NCBI RefSeq assembly: GCF_000759345.1 | Contig: NZ_JPZL01000001.1 | Span: 558,001-622,000 of the forward strand | Direction: 5' to 3' | From: Litchfieldella xinjiangensis | GTDB lineage: Bacteria; Pseudomonadota; Gammaproteobacteria; Pseudomonadales; Halomonadaceae | DNA: 64,000 nucleotides | Shown here: piece by piece, positions 38,775 through 49,557 of the stretch | Layout: the number at the start of each line of letters is the position of its first letter | Numbering within the stretch: the stretch's first letter is position 1 | Translations under genes and position numbers: made by a program | Notes under the pieces: generated by a model | Databases searched by the model: none | Told to the model about the DNA's origin: nothing | What the model saw: the letters and a program-made list of their open reading frames with translations, nothing else

Positions 38775-39998
38775 ATGCGTCGATACCTGATGCCATTCGT
38801 GTGGCCTGTCATCACTGGTCTATTACTGGCTTTAGGACTGCTTTATGCGTTTCCGGAACTGCGAGGTGAAAGCCCCCTGTTCTCTTCAGGGCAAGAAACC
38901 GTTTCGCAGACCTCTAGCGACTCGACAAGATCAAGCGAGCAGGCGCTGAGGGCCGCTCCCGAGCTTTCCAATGCACCACCCATGTCCCGCGAGCAAGGGC
39001 CCGTCAGCTACGCCCGGGCGGTTGAACGTGCCGCACCGGCCGTCGTCAACATTTACTCGTCGCGTGTCGTCGAAAACGAACAGCACCCCTTGATGTCGGA
39101 TCCCTTCTTCCGCCAGTTCTTTGGGGGGGACATGCCCAGCCGACAACGGATGCTGTCGAGCCTTGGCTCTGGCGTCATCGTCAGTCCCGAAGGGTATGTA
39201 CTCACCAATCATCATGTCATCAACGACGCAGACCAGATCCAGGTGGCCCTGCGCGATGGACGCGAAACGCTTGCCGAAGTAATCGGCACCGATCCCGAGA
39301 GCGACCTGGCCGTGTTGCGCATCGACCTGGATGCGCTGCCGGTGATTGCCATGACCGACTCCACACAGACCGCAGTTGGCGATGTGGCGTTGGCCATAGG
39401 CAACCCGTTTGGAGTCGGTCAGACCGTGACCATGGGTATCATCAGTGCGACCGGACGCAACCATTTGGGGCTCAACGCCTACGAGGACTTCATCCAGACC
39501 GATGCGGCCATCAACCCGGGTAATTCAGGAGGCGCCCTGGTCAATCCGGAAGGCGGGCTGGTCGGCATCAATACCGCCATCTTCTCACGCTCGGGCGGCT
39601 CTCAGGGCATTGGGTTTGCCATTCCGACCAACCTGGCGCGTGACATTCTCGAACAATTGGTGACCCAAGGACGGGTGATACGCGGCTGGCTCGGTGTGGA
39701 AGCCCAGGAAATGACCCAGGAACTGGCCAGTTCGTTCGGCTTGAATACCCTGGACGGCGTCGTGATCGCGGGCGTGGTGCCTGGCGGTCCGGCCGATCAG
39801 GCCGGGCTGAGGCCAGGCGACATCCTGCTCAAGGTCAACGATCGCCCGATCATCGATGCGCGTGCCGCCATGGCCGATATCGCCGCCATCGAGCCTGGCA
39901 ATCGTCTGGCGCTCGAAGTGGTACGCAATGGGCAGCGCCGGGAAGTCAAGGTCGAGGTCGGGGAGCGGCCGCCCCCCGTGATGAATCCTGAGCGGTGA
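38775..39998 (+). CDS. degS: periplasmic serine endoprotease DegS / AlgW
   Basis: 407 aa. An N-terminal membrane anchor (FVWPVITGLLLALGLLYAF) is followed by a trypsin-like domain with His in LTNHHVIND, Asp in DPESDLAVLRI and Ser in NPGNSGGALVNPEGG, and one PDZ domain (WLGVEAQEMTQELA...LRPGDILLKVNDRPI). It senses misfolded outer-membrane proteins through the PDZ domain and cuts the anti-sigma factor (RseA or MucA) to release sigma-E. A Ser/Gln-rich linker follows the anchor. Located next to hisD, as algW is next to his genes in Pseudomonas, though here convergent with hisD. Confidence 0.94.
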   Translation: MRRYLMPFVWPVITGLLLALGLLYAFPELRGESPLFSSGQETVSQTSSDSTRSSEQALRAAPELSNAPPMSREQGPVSYARAVERAAPAVVNIYSSRVVENEQHPLMSDPFFRQFFGGDMPSRQRMLSSLGSGVIVSPEGYVLTNHHVINDADQIQVALRDGRETLAEVIGTDPESDLAVLRIDLDALPVIAMTDSTQTAVGDVALAIGNPFGVGQTVTMGIISATGRNHLGLNAYEDFIQTDAAINPGNSGGALVNPEGGLVGINTAIFSRSGGSQGIGFAIPTNLARDILEQLVTQGRVIRGWLGVEAQEMTQELASSFGLNTLDGVVIAGVVPGGPADQAGLRPGDILLKVNDRPIIDARAAMADIAAIEPGNRLALEVVRNGQRREVKVEVGERPPPVMNPER

Positions 39999-40027
39999 TT
40001 ATCGCCGAAGCCGTAGACGCAGTCAGA

Positions 40028-41350
40028 TCAAGGCTCGATGCGGTACTCGGCGGAGCGTGCATGCGCCGTGAGTGACTCGCCTCGCGCCAGCACGGACGCC
40101 GTCTTGCCCAGCTGCGCCGCCCCCTCGGCGGAACAGTGAATGATCGAAGAGCGCTTCTGGAAATCATATACCCCCAAGGGGGATGAGAAGCGTGCCGTAC
40201 CCGACGTGGGCAGGACATGGTTGGGGCCGGCGCAGTAATCGCCCAGCGCTTCAGCCGTATGGCGCCCCATGAAAATGGCGCCGGCGTGACGGATTTCAGG
40301 CAACCAGGTATCAGGCTCTGCGACCGATAGCTCCAGATGCTCGGGGGCGATTCGGTTGATGATACGCAGTGCATCCTCACGATCCGCGCAGTGAATCAGC
40401 GCGCCTCGCTCTTTCAATGAGGCACGAATGATGGCTTCGCGCTCCATGGTCGGCAGCAGCCGCGCCATCGCCCCCTCCACCGCTGCAAGATGGTTGGCAT
40501 CCCAGCTGACCAGGATTGCCTGCGCATCCTCGTCGTGCTCAGCTTGCGAAAAGAGATCCATGGCCAGCCAGTCGGCATCGGTAGCGCCATCCGACACCAC
40601 AAGAATTTCCGAGGGACCGGCGATCATGTCGATGCCCACCTGCCCGAAGACGGCACGCTTGGCCGTCGCAACGTAGATGTTGCCCGGCCCCACGATCTTG
40701 TCGACGCGCGGCACGCTTTCGGTACCGTAGGCCAAGGCCGCGACTGCCTGTGCCCCGCCCAGGGTGAAGACATGATCCACTCCCGCCAGATGCGCGGCCG
40801 CCAGAACCAGCTCGTTGAGCACCCCGTCCGGAGTCGGCACTACCATGACCACTTCACGCACCCCAGCGACATGAGCCGGTATAGCGTTCATGAGGACCGA
40901 TGAAGGATAGGCGGCCTTGCCGCCCGGGACGTAGATCCCGGCGCGATCGAGAGGAGTGACCTGCTGACCCAGCACGGTGCCATCGGCTTCGGTGTACTGC
41001 CACGATTCGGGTTTCTGGCGCTCGTGGTAGCTGCGTATGCGCTCTGCAGCGATCGATAGCGCTTCACGCTGCTCCTCTGGCAGCCCCACGAAAGCCTGCT
41101 TGAGCCGTGCCGCGTCGAGCTTCAGTTCATCCATGCTTTGCGCTGACAGGCGATCGAAGCGATTGGTGTAGTCGACCAAGGCACGATCGCCATTAGCCCT
41201 GACTGTCTCGATGATCGTTTCGACACGCTGCTGTACATCGGCGCTGGAAACTCCTTCCCAAGCCAGGAGCTTTTCGAGACGGACATCGAAATCCGTGTCG
41301 GACGTGGCCAGGCGTGAAACGGATAACTTAACGGGATCGCTATTGCTCAT
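40028..41350 (-). CDS. hisD: histidinol dehydrogenase
   Basis: 440 aa from the ATG at 41350. Zinc enzyme for the last two steps of histidine synthesis (L-histidinol to L-histidine). Motifs: [79 protein letters not shown] (zinc ligands), [10 protein letters not shown] and [20 protein letters not shown]. It follows hisG by 76 bases. hisC, which often comes next, is not here. Confidence 0.97.
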   Translation of the reverse strand: MSNSDPVKLSVSRLATSDTDFDVRLEKLLAWEGVSSADVQQRVETIIETVRANGDRALVDYTNRFDRLSAQSMDELKLDAARLKQAFVGLPEEQREALSIAAERIRSYHERQKPESWQYTEADGTVLGQQVTPLDRAGIYVPGGKAAYPSSVLMNAIPAHVAGVREVVMVVPTPDGVLNELVLAAAHLAGVDHVFTLGGAQAVAALAYGTESVPRVDKIVGPGNIYVATAKRAVFGQVGIDMIAGPSEILVVSDGATDADWLAMDLFSQAEHDEDAQAILVSWDANHLAAVEGAMARLLPTMEREAIIRASLKERGALIHCADREDALRIINRIAPEHLELSVAEPDTWLPEIRHAGAIFMGRHTAEALGDYCAGPNHVLPTSGTARFSSPLGVYDFQKRSSIIHCSAEGAAQLGKTASVLARGESLTAHARSAEYRIEP

Positions 41351-41426
41351 GGGATTCTCTACAAGCGTACTATCTATCAGTGGGCCATGACGTCGTGGGC
41401 CAGAACGAAGCCGGCGATACTCGTGG

Positions 41427-42086
41427 TCAGGCTGGTGCATCGCTGGTTTTCCGACGTGCGGCTACGGCCAGGCGCAGTCGTTCGATCAGCGGCTTCAGCA
41501 TGTCGTGCTTCATGGTCATGGAAGCCTTGTTCACGACCAGACGCGTACTGATCGAGGCGATGAGCTCCCGGGGCTCCATCCCGTTGGCCTTCAGGGTATT
41601 ACCGGTATCGACGATATCGACAATCTCGTCCGCCAGATTCATCAAGGGGGCCAGCTCCATGGCACCGTAAAGCTTGATGACTTCCGCCTGGGTGCCCTGC
41701 TCGGCGTAGTACCGCCGCGCCACGTTGACGAACTTGGTGGCGACCCTACGACGCGCGCGGGCCGGCTCGCACCCCTTGACGCCGGCAGTCATCAGACGAC
41801 ACTTGGCGATCTCCAGATCCAGGGGCTCGTAGAGCCCATCGGCGCCGTGCTCAAGCAAGACGTCCTTTCCGGCGATGCCCAGATCGGCCGCCCCGAGCTG
41901 GACATAGGTCGGCACATCGGTCGCGCGAATCACGACCAGCTTGACCCCTGGTAGATTGGTATCGAAAAGCAGTTTACGGCTCGCCCCCAGATCTTCGGCA
42001 GGAACGATTCCAGCATCCGCCAATAGCGGCAGGGTTTCTTCGAGAATACGCCCCTTCGACAGGGCGAGTATCAATTGCTTGTTCAT
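41427..42086 (-). CDS. hisG: ATP phosphoribosyltransferase, short form
   Basis: 219 aa. Catalyses the first step of histidine synthesis. This short form lacks the C-terminal regulatory domain and needs HisZ, which is not in this window. Motifs: [79 protein letters not shown]. The true start is ATG 42086 ([11 protein letters not shown]); the frame is open far upstream inside murA only by chance. Same strand as murA, 85 bases downstream. Confidence 0.96.
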   Translation of the reverse strand: MNKQLILALSKGRILEETLPLLADAGIVPAEDLGASRKLLFDTNLPGVKLVVIRATDVPTYVQLGAADLGIAGKDVLLEHGADGLYEPLDLEIAKCRLMTAGVKGCEPARARRRVATKFVNVARRYYAEQGTQAEVIKLYGAMELAPLMNLADEIVDIVDTGNTLKANGMEPRELIASISTRLVVNKASMTMKHDMLKPLIERLRLAVAARRKTSDAPA

Positions 42087-42171
42087 AAGCGCTTTCGTTT
42101 CGTGAATGGGCGAAGCGAACCTGGACGTCAATGGCCACGCTACCGAGCCGGCGCAACGCAGCCTGGCGGAT

Positions 42172-43449
<1,278 letters not shown>

Positions 43450-43704
43450 TCAGGCCCCACTATTTTCAGGGGCGTTCTGCCACTGCGACGGGGTGTAGGC
43501 CTTGATGCTGATAGCATGCAACGCACCGCTGGCGATCTCCTCCGACAAGGCGCCATAGATCAACTGCTGTCGTTTTACCGGAGAGAGCCCTTCAAAGACA
43601 TCACCCACGGCGATGACCTGAAAATTGCAGCCCTCACCCTGAATGTAAAAATCGCAGCCGTCGACGCGGGCGTCGAGTAGCCCTTTGACATCACTGGGTT
43701 GCAT
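43450..43704 (-). CDS. ibaG: BolA-family protein IbaG
   Basis: 84 aa. BolA/YrbA fold, linked to iron-sulfur handling with monothiol glutaredoxins and to acid response. Motifs: DGCDFYIQGEGCNFQVIAVGDVFEGLSPVKRQQLIYGAL. The start at 43704 (MQPSDVKGLLDARV) is preferred since GGAG lies 9 bases upstream; an ATG at 43725 would add 7 residues. It lies between mlaB and murA as in Escherichia coli, after a 125-base gap that shows no clear promoter. Confidence 0.92.
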   Translation of the reverse strand: MQPSDVKGLLDARVDGCDFYIQGEGCNFQVIAVGDVFEGLSPVKRQQLIYGALSEEIASGALHAISIKAYTPSQWQNAPENSGA

Positions 43705-43829
43705 GGGAGGAGACTCCTTGCTCACGAATCGATGACAGAGCCCCGGCCAGGCCGAGGCACAAAGAGAACCATGGTAAAGAAAAGCGCCGACAATGGCGAT
43801 GGCCGGGGCGGTATTCGCTCGGAGGGAGG

Positions 43830-44159
43830 CTAGACAGTTTCGATGGGCAGCAAGGAATCGAGATCGGCGACAGCCGTAAGCCTGGCAAGCGCAGGCGAAA
43901 GAACCACCTTTTCGACGTTCAGTTCGGCAGCATGCGAGCAGCGCGTCCAGTCGAGCAGAACGCTTAGCGCTGCACTGCTCACACGATCGACGCCGCTCAG
44001 GTCGAAGCTAACCGTTTGCCCCGGGGCGACGGCGCTCAGCCATTGGCGCCCGGAGGCGGCCAGCGGAGCCGCCACGTCGAAATCGACCTCGCCGGTTATC
44101 CGCAGCACCGCATCGCCGGCTTCCAGGCGAGTGTCCGGTCGGCTGAAAAGGGGGGTCAT
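43830..44159 (-). CDS. mlaB: STAS-domain protein MlaB
   Basis: 109 aa. Cytoplasmic STAS subunit that stabilises the MlaFEDB phospholipid transporter by binding MlaF. Features: AVLRITGEVDFDVAAPLAAS, VSFDLSGVDRVSSAALSVLL (the STAS loop with conserved Ser) and a short C-terminus ending LLPIETV. The ATG overlaps the mlaC stop as ATGA, giving MTPLFSRPDTRLE. Last gene of mlaFEDCB. Confidence 0.9.
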   Translation of the reverse strand: MTPLFSRPDTRLEAGDAVLRITGEVDFDVAAPLAASGRQWLSAVAPGQTVSFDLSGVDRVSSAALSVLLDWTRCSHAAELNVEKVVLSPALARLTAVADLDSLLPIETV

Positions 44160-44809
44160 GCCGACCCACCTTCCTCGAGCTCTTCGACACCCACTTCCGG
44201 CGCCCAATTATTGATGACCGCATCGTAGTCACGATTGCGCTCACGCATCGCCTGGTCGAACTGGTTACGGAACGTCAGCCCGAGGTTGATACCGTTGACG
44301 ATGACATTCACGACCCGCCATTCGCCGTTGGTCAGGCGAAGCGTGTAACTGACGGGAAAGACCTGGCCGTCGCTCGCCACGACCTCCATGGCTACGCTGG
44401 CCTGATCTTCATGGCGAGGGTCGCGCTGGTCGTCGAGGACACGCAATTCACGATAATCGAAGGTCACCAGCCCCTTGGCGTAGGTATCGATCAAGGTCTG
44501 ACGAAAGGTTTCGACGAAGCGCGAACGTTGCTCAGGCGTGGCGTTATTGAAATACCGCCCCATGACGCTGGCACCGATGTAACGAAAGTCGGCCACTCCC
44601 TCCAGGCTTTCGTCCACTAGCGCCTCGAGTTCGTCGAGGTTTTCGGCGAAATAGTCACGACGCCCCTCAATCTGAGACATCAACGCGTCTACATTCTTAC
44701 GTATCAATTGCTCCGGGCTCTGGCCCTGCTGCGCCATGGCTCCAAAAGCCACCAGCATCATGACCAGACCCAGCCAACACTGCCGTACCGCCTCAGGTAT
44801 CATTTTCAT
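44156..44809 (-). CDS. mlaC: phospholipid-binding protein MlaC
   Basis: 217 aa. Signal peptide (LGLVMMLVAFGAMAQQ), then the MlaC fold: PEQLIRKNVDALMSQIEGRRDYF, YIGASVMGRYFNNATPEQRSRF, TFRQTLIDTYAKGLVTFDYRE and WRVVNVIVNGINLGLTFRNQF. Carries phospholipid across the periplasm between the MlaA complex in the outer membrane and MlaFEDB in the inner membrane. It starts 31 bases after mlaD. Confidence 0.94.
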   Translation of the reverse strand: MKMIPEAVRQCWLGLVMMLVAFGAMAQQGQSPEQLIRKNVDALMSQIEGRRDYFAENLDELEALVDESLEGVADFRYIGASVMGRYFNNATPEQRSRFVETFRQTLIDTYAKGLVTFDYRELRVLDDQRDPRHEDQASVAMEVVASDGQVFPVSYTLRLTNGEWRVVNVIVNGINLGLTFRNQFDQAMRERNRDYDAVINNWAPEVGVEELEEGGSA

Positions 44810-44840
44810 ACCGCTGCCGACTCTCTCGTTGATTCAACGT

Positions 44841-45311
44841 TCAATTGGTGGCCATATTCGACACGAACTGCTGGATGAGCTCCTCCAGCACCAGCGCCGA
44901 CTGCGTATCATGCAAGGTATCGCCCGCTTGCAGGGTTTCCGGATCGCCGCCCACCGTCAGCCCTACATACTGCTCGCCAAGCAACCCAGCCGTCAGGATG
45001 GCCGCCGTGGTGTCACGCGACAGCTGCCCTTCGAGACGGCCATCGAGCTCGAGGACGACACGTGCATCGTACCATTCGGTGTCGAGTTCAATGGAACTCA
45101 CCCGCCCTACCGTAACGCCGGCCATGGTGACCCGGGCACGCGGCTTGAGCCCCCCCACATTGCCGAAGTTGGCCTCGAGATTGAATGTATCGGCTGTGCC
45201 GATGCCCGTCGCCGACAAGCCACTGACACGGAGCCCCAGAAACAACAGCCCCAAGATACCGGCGAGCATGAACAGGCCGACCCCCATTTCCATCATTTTG
45301 CTGCGCTTCAT
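44841..45311 (-). CDS. mlaD: MCE-domain substrate-binding protein MlaD
   Basis: 156 aa. One N-terminal membrane segment ([21 protein letters not shown]) and one MCE domain ([56 protein letters not shown]). It forms the hexameric ring on MlaE that shuttles lipid. The ATG overlaps the mlaE stop by four bases. Confidence 0.94.
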   Translation of the reverse strand: MKRSKMMEMGVGLFMLAGILGLLFLGLRVSGLSATGIGTADTFNLEANFGNVGGLKPRARVTMAGVTVGRVSSIELDTEWYDARVVLELDGRLEGQLSRDTTAAILTAGLLGEQYVGLTVGGDPETLQAGDTLHDTQSALVLEELIQQFVSNMATN

Positions 45312-46090
45312 CCCAAGTCTCCAAACATCAGCGCGGTCAGCACGAAATCAAGCCCCAGTACAGCCAGTGACGAATAGACGACGGTGCGTGTCGTCGCTCG
45401 AGATATCCCCTCCGATGTCGGCACCAGGTCATAGCCCTGGAATACCGCAATCCATGTCACGACCCAGGCGAACACCAGGCTCTTGAGCATGCCATTGCCT
45501 ACATCATCGAGGAAATCGACACTCGACTGCATGTTGCCCCAATACGACCCCTCGAAGACGCCTAGCCACTCGACGCCCACCAGGTAGCCACCGCCGATAC
45601 CCACCACGCTGAACCCCACGGTAAGTAACGGCAGCGATACAAAGCCCGCCCATAGCCGAGGCGCAACGACACGCCGCAGAGGATCGACACCGATCATCTC
45701 CATGCTCGACAACTGCTCGGTGGCCTTCATCAGGCCGATTTCCGCTGTCAGTGCAGAGCCCGCACGCCCAGCGAACAACAGCGCAGCCACTACCGGCGCC
45801 AGCTCGCGGAGTAGCGATAACGCCACCATCTGACCCAACGCCTGCTCGGCGCCGAAATCGACCAGGATAGTGTAGCCCTGCAGTGCCAGCACCATGCCTA
45901 TGAAGAGCCCCGAAACCAGCACGATGGCTAGCGACATGACCCCGACGAAGTGCATCTGTCGCAGCCACAACGACCAGCCCTCACGAGACGGCACGCCTAC
46001 GGCTGAAAGCCCCAGGAAAATACCGGCGCGGCCGAGCGACACCAGCAGGTTACAGCCGGCCTGCCCCAGACGTTGTATCCAAGCGGTCAT
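45308..46090 (-). CDS. mlaE: phospholipid ABC transporter permease MlaE
   Basis: 260 aa. Integral membrane permease of the MlaFEDB complex, with about five membrane segments. Motifs: [51 protein letters not shown] (the coupling helix region) and [28 protein letters not shown]. Overlaps mlaF by four bases and mlaD by four bases, showing tight coupling. Confidence 0.95.
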   Translation of the reverse strand: MTAWIQRLGQAGCNLLVSLGRAGIFLGLSAVGVPSREGWSLWLRQMHFVGVMSLAIVLVSGLFIGMVLALQGYTILVDFGAEQALGQMVALSLLRELAPVVAALLFAGRAGSALTAEIGLMKATEQLSSMEMIGVDPLRRVVAPRLWAGFVSLPLLTVGFSVVGIGGGYLVGVEWLGVFEGSYWGNMQSSVDFLDDVGNGMLKSLVFAWVVTWIAVFQGYDLVPTSEGISRATTRTVVYSSLAVLGLDFVLTALMFGDLG

Positions 46091-46899
46091 CGGCGTCCCC
46101 CTGTCGCAAGGATATCGGCATGGTATTCCCGTCCCGGATAGTGGAACGGCACCGGCCCGTCCGGCTCGCCGTGCACGAACTGCCGGACCCGGGCATCTTG
46201 GTCGACGTCCAGGCTGGCCGGGGTGCCGTGCGCCATGACCTTGCCGTCGGCGATGACATAAACGTAATCGGCTATCGACAAGGTCTCCTTGATATCGTGC
46301 GAGACCACCACTGCGGTCAGGCCCAGTGCCTGATTGATGTGCTTTATCAATTGGACCAGCACGCCCATGGATATCGGATCCTGACCGACGAAGGGCTCAT
46401 CGTAGAGGATCAGCTCAGGATCCAGCGCCATGGCGCGGGCCAGAGCGACGCGTCTCGCCATGCCACCGGAGAGTTCGGATGTCTTGAGATGACGAGCATT
46501 GCGCAACCCCACCGCCTGAAGCTTCATCAATACCACGTCGCGAACCATGGCATCGGGAAGGTCGGTATGTACCCGCAACGGAAACGCCACGTTTTCGTAG
46601 ACGTCCAGGTCGGAGAATAGCGCGCCACTCTGGAAGAGCATGCCCATGCGACGCCGCAAGCGAAAAAGCGCCCGACGCGATAGTGCATGGACATCCTGGC
46701 CATCGATCACGACGCGCCCGGCATCGGGCACCAGCTGCCCACCGATCAGCTTGAGCAATGTCGTCTTGCCGGTGCCGCTCGGACCCATGATGGCCGTAAT
46801 CTTCCCGCGCGGGATGGATAAGTCGAGTCCGCGGAAAATCTCCGTCTCGCCTCGCGAAAAGCGCAACCCCTCAACCACCACGAAGGGCGTCTCTGTCAT
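46087..46899 (-). CDS. mlaF: phospholipid ABC transporter ATPase MlaF
   Basis: 270 aa. ATPase of the Mla system, which keeps phospholipids out of the outer leaflet of the outer membrane. Walker [17 protein letters not shown] near residue 40, signature [16 protein letters not shown], Walker [14 protein letters not shown], and H-loop [10 protein letters not shown] are intact. First gene of mlaFEDCB; divergent from yrbG with a 28-bp palindrome between. Confidence 0.95.
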   Translation of the reverse strand: MTETPFVVVEGLRFSRGETEIFRGLDLSIPRGKITAIMGPSGTGKTTLLKLIGGQLVPDAGRVVIDGQDVHALSRRALFRLRRRMGMLFQSGALFSDLDVYENVAFPLRVHTDLPDAMVRDVVLMKLQAVGLRNARHLKTSELSGGMARRVALARAMALDPELILYDEPFVGQDPISMGVLVQLIKHINQALGLTAVVVSHDIKETLSIADYVYVIADGKVMAHGTPASLDVDQDARVRQFVHGEPDGPVPFHYPGREYHADILATGGRR

Positions 46900-46944
46900 G
46901 CCGCAAACCCCTGAATAATATTATCGAACATCGTATCCTAACTA

Positions 46945-46972
46945 GGGGCGTTCTCGCTAGCGAGAACGCCCC
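46945..46972. repeat. perfect 28-bp palindrome between mlaF and yrbG
   Basis: GGGGCGTTCTCGCT (46945-46958) is followed directly by its exact inverse complement (46959-46972). No T-run follows on either strand, and both neighbours read away from it, so it is not an ordinary terminator. On plus, a weak promoter TTGCAT (46976-46981), 18 bases, TTAAAT (47000-47005) for yrbG begins four bases after it. It could be an operator acting on both units. Confidence 0.6.
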
Positions 46973-47036
46973 ACCTTGCATAGGGCTCGCATCAAGGCGT
47001 TAAATATGCCGCCCATACACGACCCGAGCCCCTCTT

Positions 47037-47987
47037 ATGGTCATGCCCGCTCTCGCTATCCTGATCGGCTTCGTTGGCCTGATATGGAGTGCCGATCGCT
47101 TTGTCGGTGCCGCTGCCGCTACAGCCTACCGTGCCGGCATGAGTGCCATGCTGGTGGGAATGACCGTAGTTGCGCTGGGCACCTCGGCCCCGGAGATCGT
47201 CGTCTCGGTGATGGCCTCGCTGGATGGCACACCGGACCTTGCCACAGGCAACGCCCTAGGCTCGAATATCGCCAACATCGGTCTGGTGTTGGGCATAACG
47301 GCCCTGGTAATGCCAATTCCCGTACGCTTTTCAGTCGTGCGCCGCGAATTGCCCTTGTTGCTGGGGGCGACCGGCCTGGCGGGCTACGCCCTGGCCAACG
47401 GCGTGCTGGGTCGGTTCGATGCACTATTTCTAGTGCTACTGCTGGGCTTCAGCCTGTGGTGGCTGTTTCGTGCCGACACCCCCGATGAGAATCTCGCCGA
47501 AGTCCCCGACATGGCGCTTCCCAAAGCGCTGGCCTGGCTGGCCGCCACGTTGATACTGCTCGTCATCAGCTCACGCTTCCTGGTCTGGGGCGCTACCCAG
47601 GTAGCGCTAGCCTTGGGGGTCAGTGAGTTGGTCATCGGCCTAAGCATCGTCGCCATTGGCACCAGCTTGCCGGAAGTCGCCGCCTGCGTAGCCAGCGCCT
47701 TGAAAAAGCACCACGATATCGCCATCGGCAATGTCATTGGCTCCAATCTGTTCAATATGCTCGCGGTCCTGCCGGTGCCCGGCTTGATCGCACCGGGCAT
47801 CATCGACCCGGCCGCCGGCGAGCGCGATTATCCGGTCATGCTGGGAATGACGCTTCTACTGGGTACGCTGTTGTTGTGGCACCGACATGGCAATATCGGC
47901 CGGCTTCCCGGTGCATTCATGCTGGTATGCTATGTAAGTTACCTAGGCTGGCTGATCGTCAGCGGCAATCCCACCGGCCTTGGCTGA
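47037..47987 (+). CDS. yrbG: calcium/sodium antiporter of the CaCA family
   Basis: 316 aa. Two inverted halves, each with an alpha-repeat: GMTVVALGTSAPEIVVSVMA (near residue 42) and GLSIVAIGTSLPEVAACVASAL (near 200), with about ten membrane segments. The Gly-Thr-Ser-x-Pro-Glu motif coordinates the cation. It lies upstream of kdsD as in Escherichia coli yrbG. The start ATG at 47037 (or 47043) lacks a strong ribosome binding site. Confidence 0.9.
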   Translation: MVMPALAILIGFVGLIWSADRFVGAAAATAYRAGMSAMLVGMTVVALGTSAPEIVVSVMASLDGTPDLATGNALGSNIANIGLVLGITALVMPIPVRFSVVRRELPLLLGATGLAGYALANGVLGRFDALFLVLLLGFSLWWLFRADTPDENLAEVPDMALPKALAWLAATLILLVISSRFLVWGATQVALALGVSELVIGLSIVAIGTSLPEVAACVASALKKHHDIAIGNVIGSNLFNMLAVLPVPGLIAPGIIDPAAGERDYPVMLGMTLLLGTLLLWHRHGNIGRLPGAFMLVCYVSYLGWLIVSGNPTGLG

Positions 47988-47992
47988 AAACT

Positions 47993-48985
47993 ATGGATAC
48001 GTCTCAGGTTCACGAACAGGATTCGCCATTTCGCACCAGCGCCCGCCGCACCCTCGGGCTGGAACAGCAGGCCATTGGGGCGTTGATATCCAAACTCGGC
48101 ACCGATTTCGACCGGGCCTGTGAGCTGATGCTCGCGTGCCAAGGGCGTGTCGTAGTCACCGGTATGGGAAAATCCGGTCATGTGGCTGGTAAAATCGCCG
48201 CCACCCTTGCCAGCACGGGTACGCCCGCGTTCTTCGTTCATCCCGGTGAAGCCAGTCATGGCGATCTGGGCATGATCACGCCCATCGATGTCGTCCTTGC
48301 GCTTTCCAATTCCGGCGAGACGAATGAAGTCACCGCCCTTCTGCCGCTACTCAAGCGCATGGGCGTTCCCTTGGTCAGCATGACCGGACGCCCCGGCTCG
48401 ACACTGGCCAAACATGCCGACGCCCATCTCGACGCAGGCGTCGAGCGCGAAGCTTGCCCGCTGGATCTTGCGCCGACTTCCTCGACGACCGCCGCACTCG
48501 CCCTGGGCGATGCCTTGGCGGTCGCCCTGCTGGAGGCACGCGGGTTCACTGCCGAGGAGTTCGCCCTATCTCATCCCGGCGGCAGCCTGGGCCGCCGGCT
48601 GTTGCTTCGTGTCAGCGACTTGATGCATCGTGAGGAAAGGTTGCCTCGCGTGGCCTTGGGTAGCCCGCTTCGCGATGCCCTGCTCGAGATCACCCGCCAG
48701 GGTCTGGGCTTTACTTGCGTGACTGACGCAGACGGTCGAATGGTCGGCGTATACACTGACGGCGACCTTCGGCGAACGCTCGACCAATACGCCGACCTTC
48801 GTTCGCTCAAGGTCGATGACGTCATGACACGCCCGGGGAAGCGCATCAAGGCTGACGTGCTGGCCGCCGAGGCGGTACGTGTCATGGAAGACAACCGCAT
48901 CACCGCGCTTGCCGTCGTCGATGACGATGGCAAGCCTGTGGGAGCGTTGCATATGCATGACCTGCTGAGTAGCGGTGTTATATAA
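47993..48985 (+). CDS. kdsD: D-arabinose 5-phosphate isomerase
   Basis: 330 aa. Makes arabinose 5-phosphate, the first step to Kdo of LPS. A SIS domain (GRVVVTGMGKSGHVAGKIAATL, VVLALSNSGETNEVTALLPLL, PTSSTTAALALGDALAVALL) is followed by HPGGSLGRRLLLRVSD and two CBS domains (residues about 210-325). The ATG at 47993 lies 5 bases after yrbG. It is followed by kdsC. Confidence 0.96.
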   Translation: MDTSQVHEQDSPFRTSARRTLGLEQQAIGALISKLGTDFDRACELMLACQGRVVVTGMGKSGHVAGKIAATLASTGTPAFFVHPGEASHGDLGMITPIDVVLALSNSGETNEVTALLPLLKRMGVPLVSMTGRPGSTLAKHADAHLDAGVEREACPLDLAPTSSTTAALALGDALAVALLEARGFTAEEFALSHPGGSLGRRLLLRVSDLMHREERLPRVALGSPLRDALLEITRQGLGFTCVTDADGRMVGVYTDGDLRRTLDQYADLRSLKVDDVMTRPGKRIKADVLAAEAVRVMEDNRITALAVVDDDGKPVGALHMHDLLSSGVI

Positions 48986-48997
48986 AAGGAGCTGCAC

Positions 48998-49552
48998 ATG
49001 AGTCCCGATCACACCCTTCCCCCCGAGCTGATCGCTTGCGCAAGAGCAGTGCGCCTGCTTGCCATGGATGTGGATGGCGTACTCAGCGACGGGCGTCTCT
49101 ATTTCCAGACGGACGGTCAGGAAATCAAGGCGTTCCATACCCAGGATGGCCATGGCATCAAGCTGCTGCGGCGGGCGGGTATCGAGGTCGCCCTGATCAC
49201 CGGCCGCGAGTCACCCATGGTCAGCCGTCGTGCCGCCGCCCTGGGCATTGAACATGTCTATCAGGGCCGGGAGGACAAGCTTGCCGTTCTGCGCCAACTG
49301 AGTGCGCGCCTCGGCCTGGAAATGGAGCAGGTAGCCTATTGTGGGGACGACCTTCCCGACCTGCCTGCGATCCGTCGATCTGGCCTGGGCATCAGCGTGC
49401 CTAACGCGCCTGCTTATGTACGTGAGCATGCGAATTGGGTCACCCAGCGCACAGGGGGGCATGGGGCCGCCAGGGAAATCTGTGACGCCCTGATGGATGC
49501 CCAGGGGCACTGGGGAGCGGTCGTCGATACTTATCTCCACGAGAAGCTCTGA
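48998..49552 (+). CDS. kdsC: Kdo-8-phosphate phosphatase
   Basis: 184 aa. HAD-family phosphatase that releases Kdo from Kdo 8-phosphate. Nucleophile motif LLAMDVDGVLSDGRLYF, second motif ALITGRESPMVSRRAA, Lys in QGREDKLAVL and the final motif YCGDDLPDLPAIRRSGLGISV are all intact. The lack of a large cap domain fits the tetrameric C0 type. AAGGAGCTGCAC lies before the ATG. Confidence 0.96.
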   Translation: MSPDHTLPPELIACARAVRLLAMDVDGVLSDGRLYFQTDGQEIKAFHTQDGHGIKLLRRAGIEVALITGRESPMVSRRAAALGIEHVYQGREDKLAVLRQLSARLGLEMEQVAYCGDDLPDLPAIRRSGLGISVPNAPAYVREHANWVTQRTGGHGAAREICDALMDAQGHWGAVVDTYLHEKL

Positions 49553-49557
49553 ACCCG

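Noticed and set aside
46945-46972. Reading the 28-bp palindrome as a terminator
   Set aside because: Both adjacent genes are transcribed away from it and no T-run follows on either strand.
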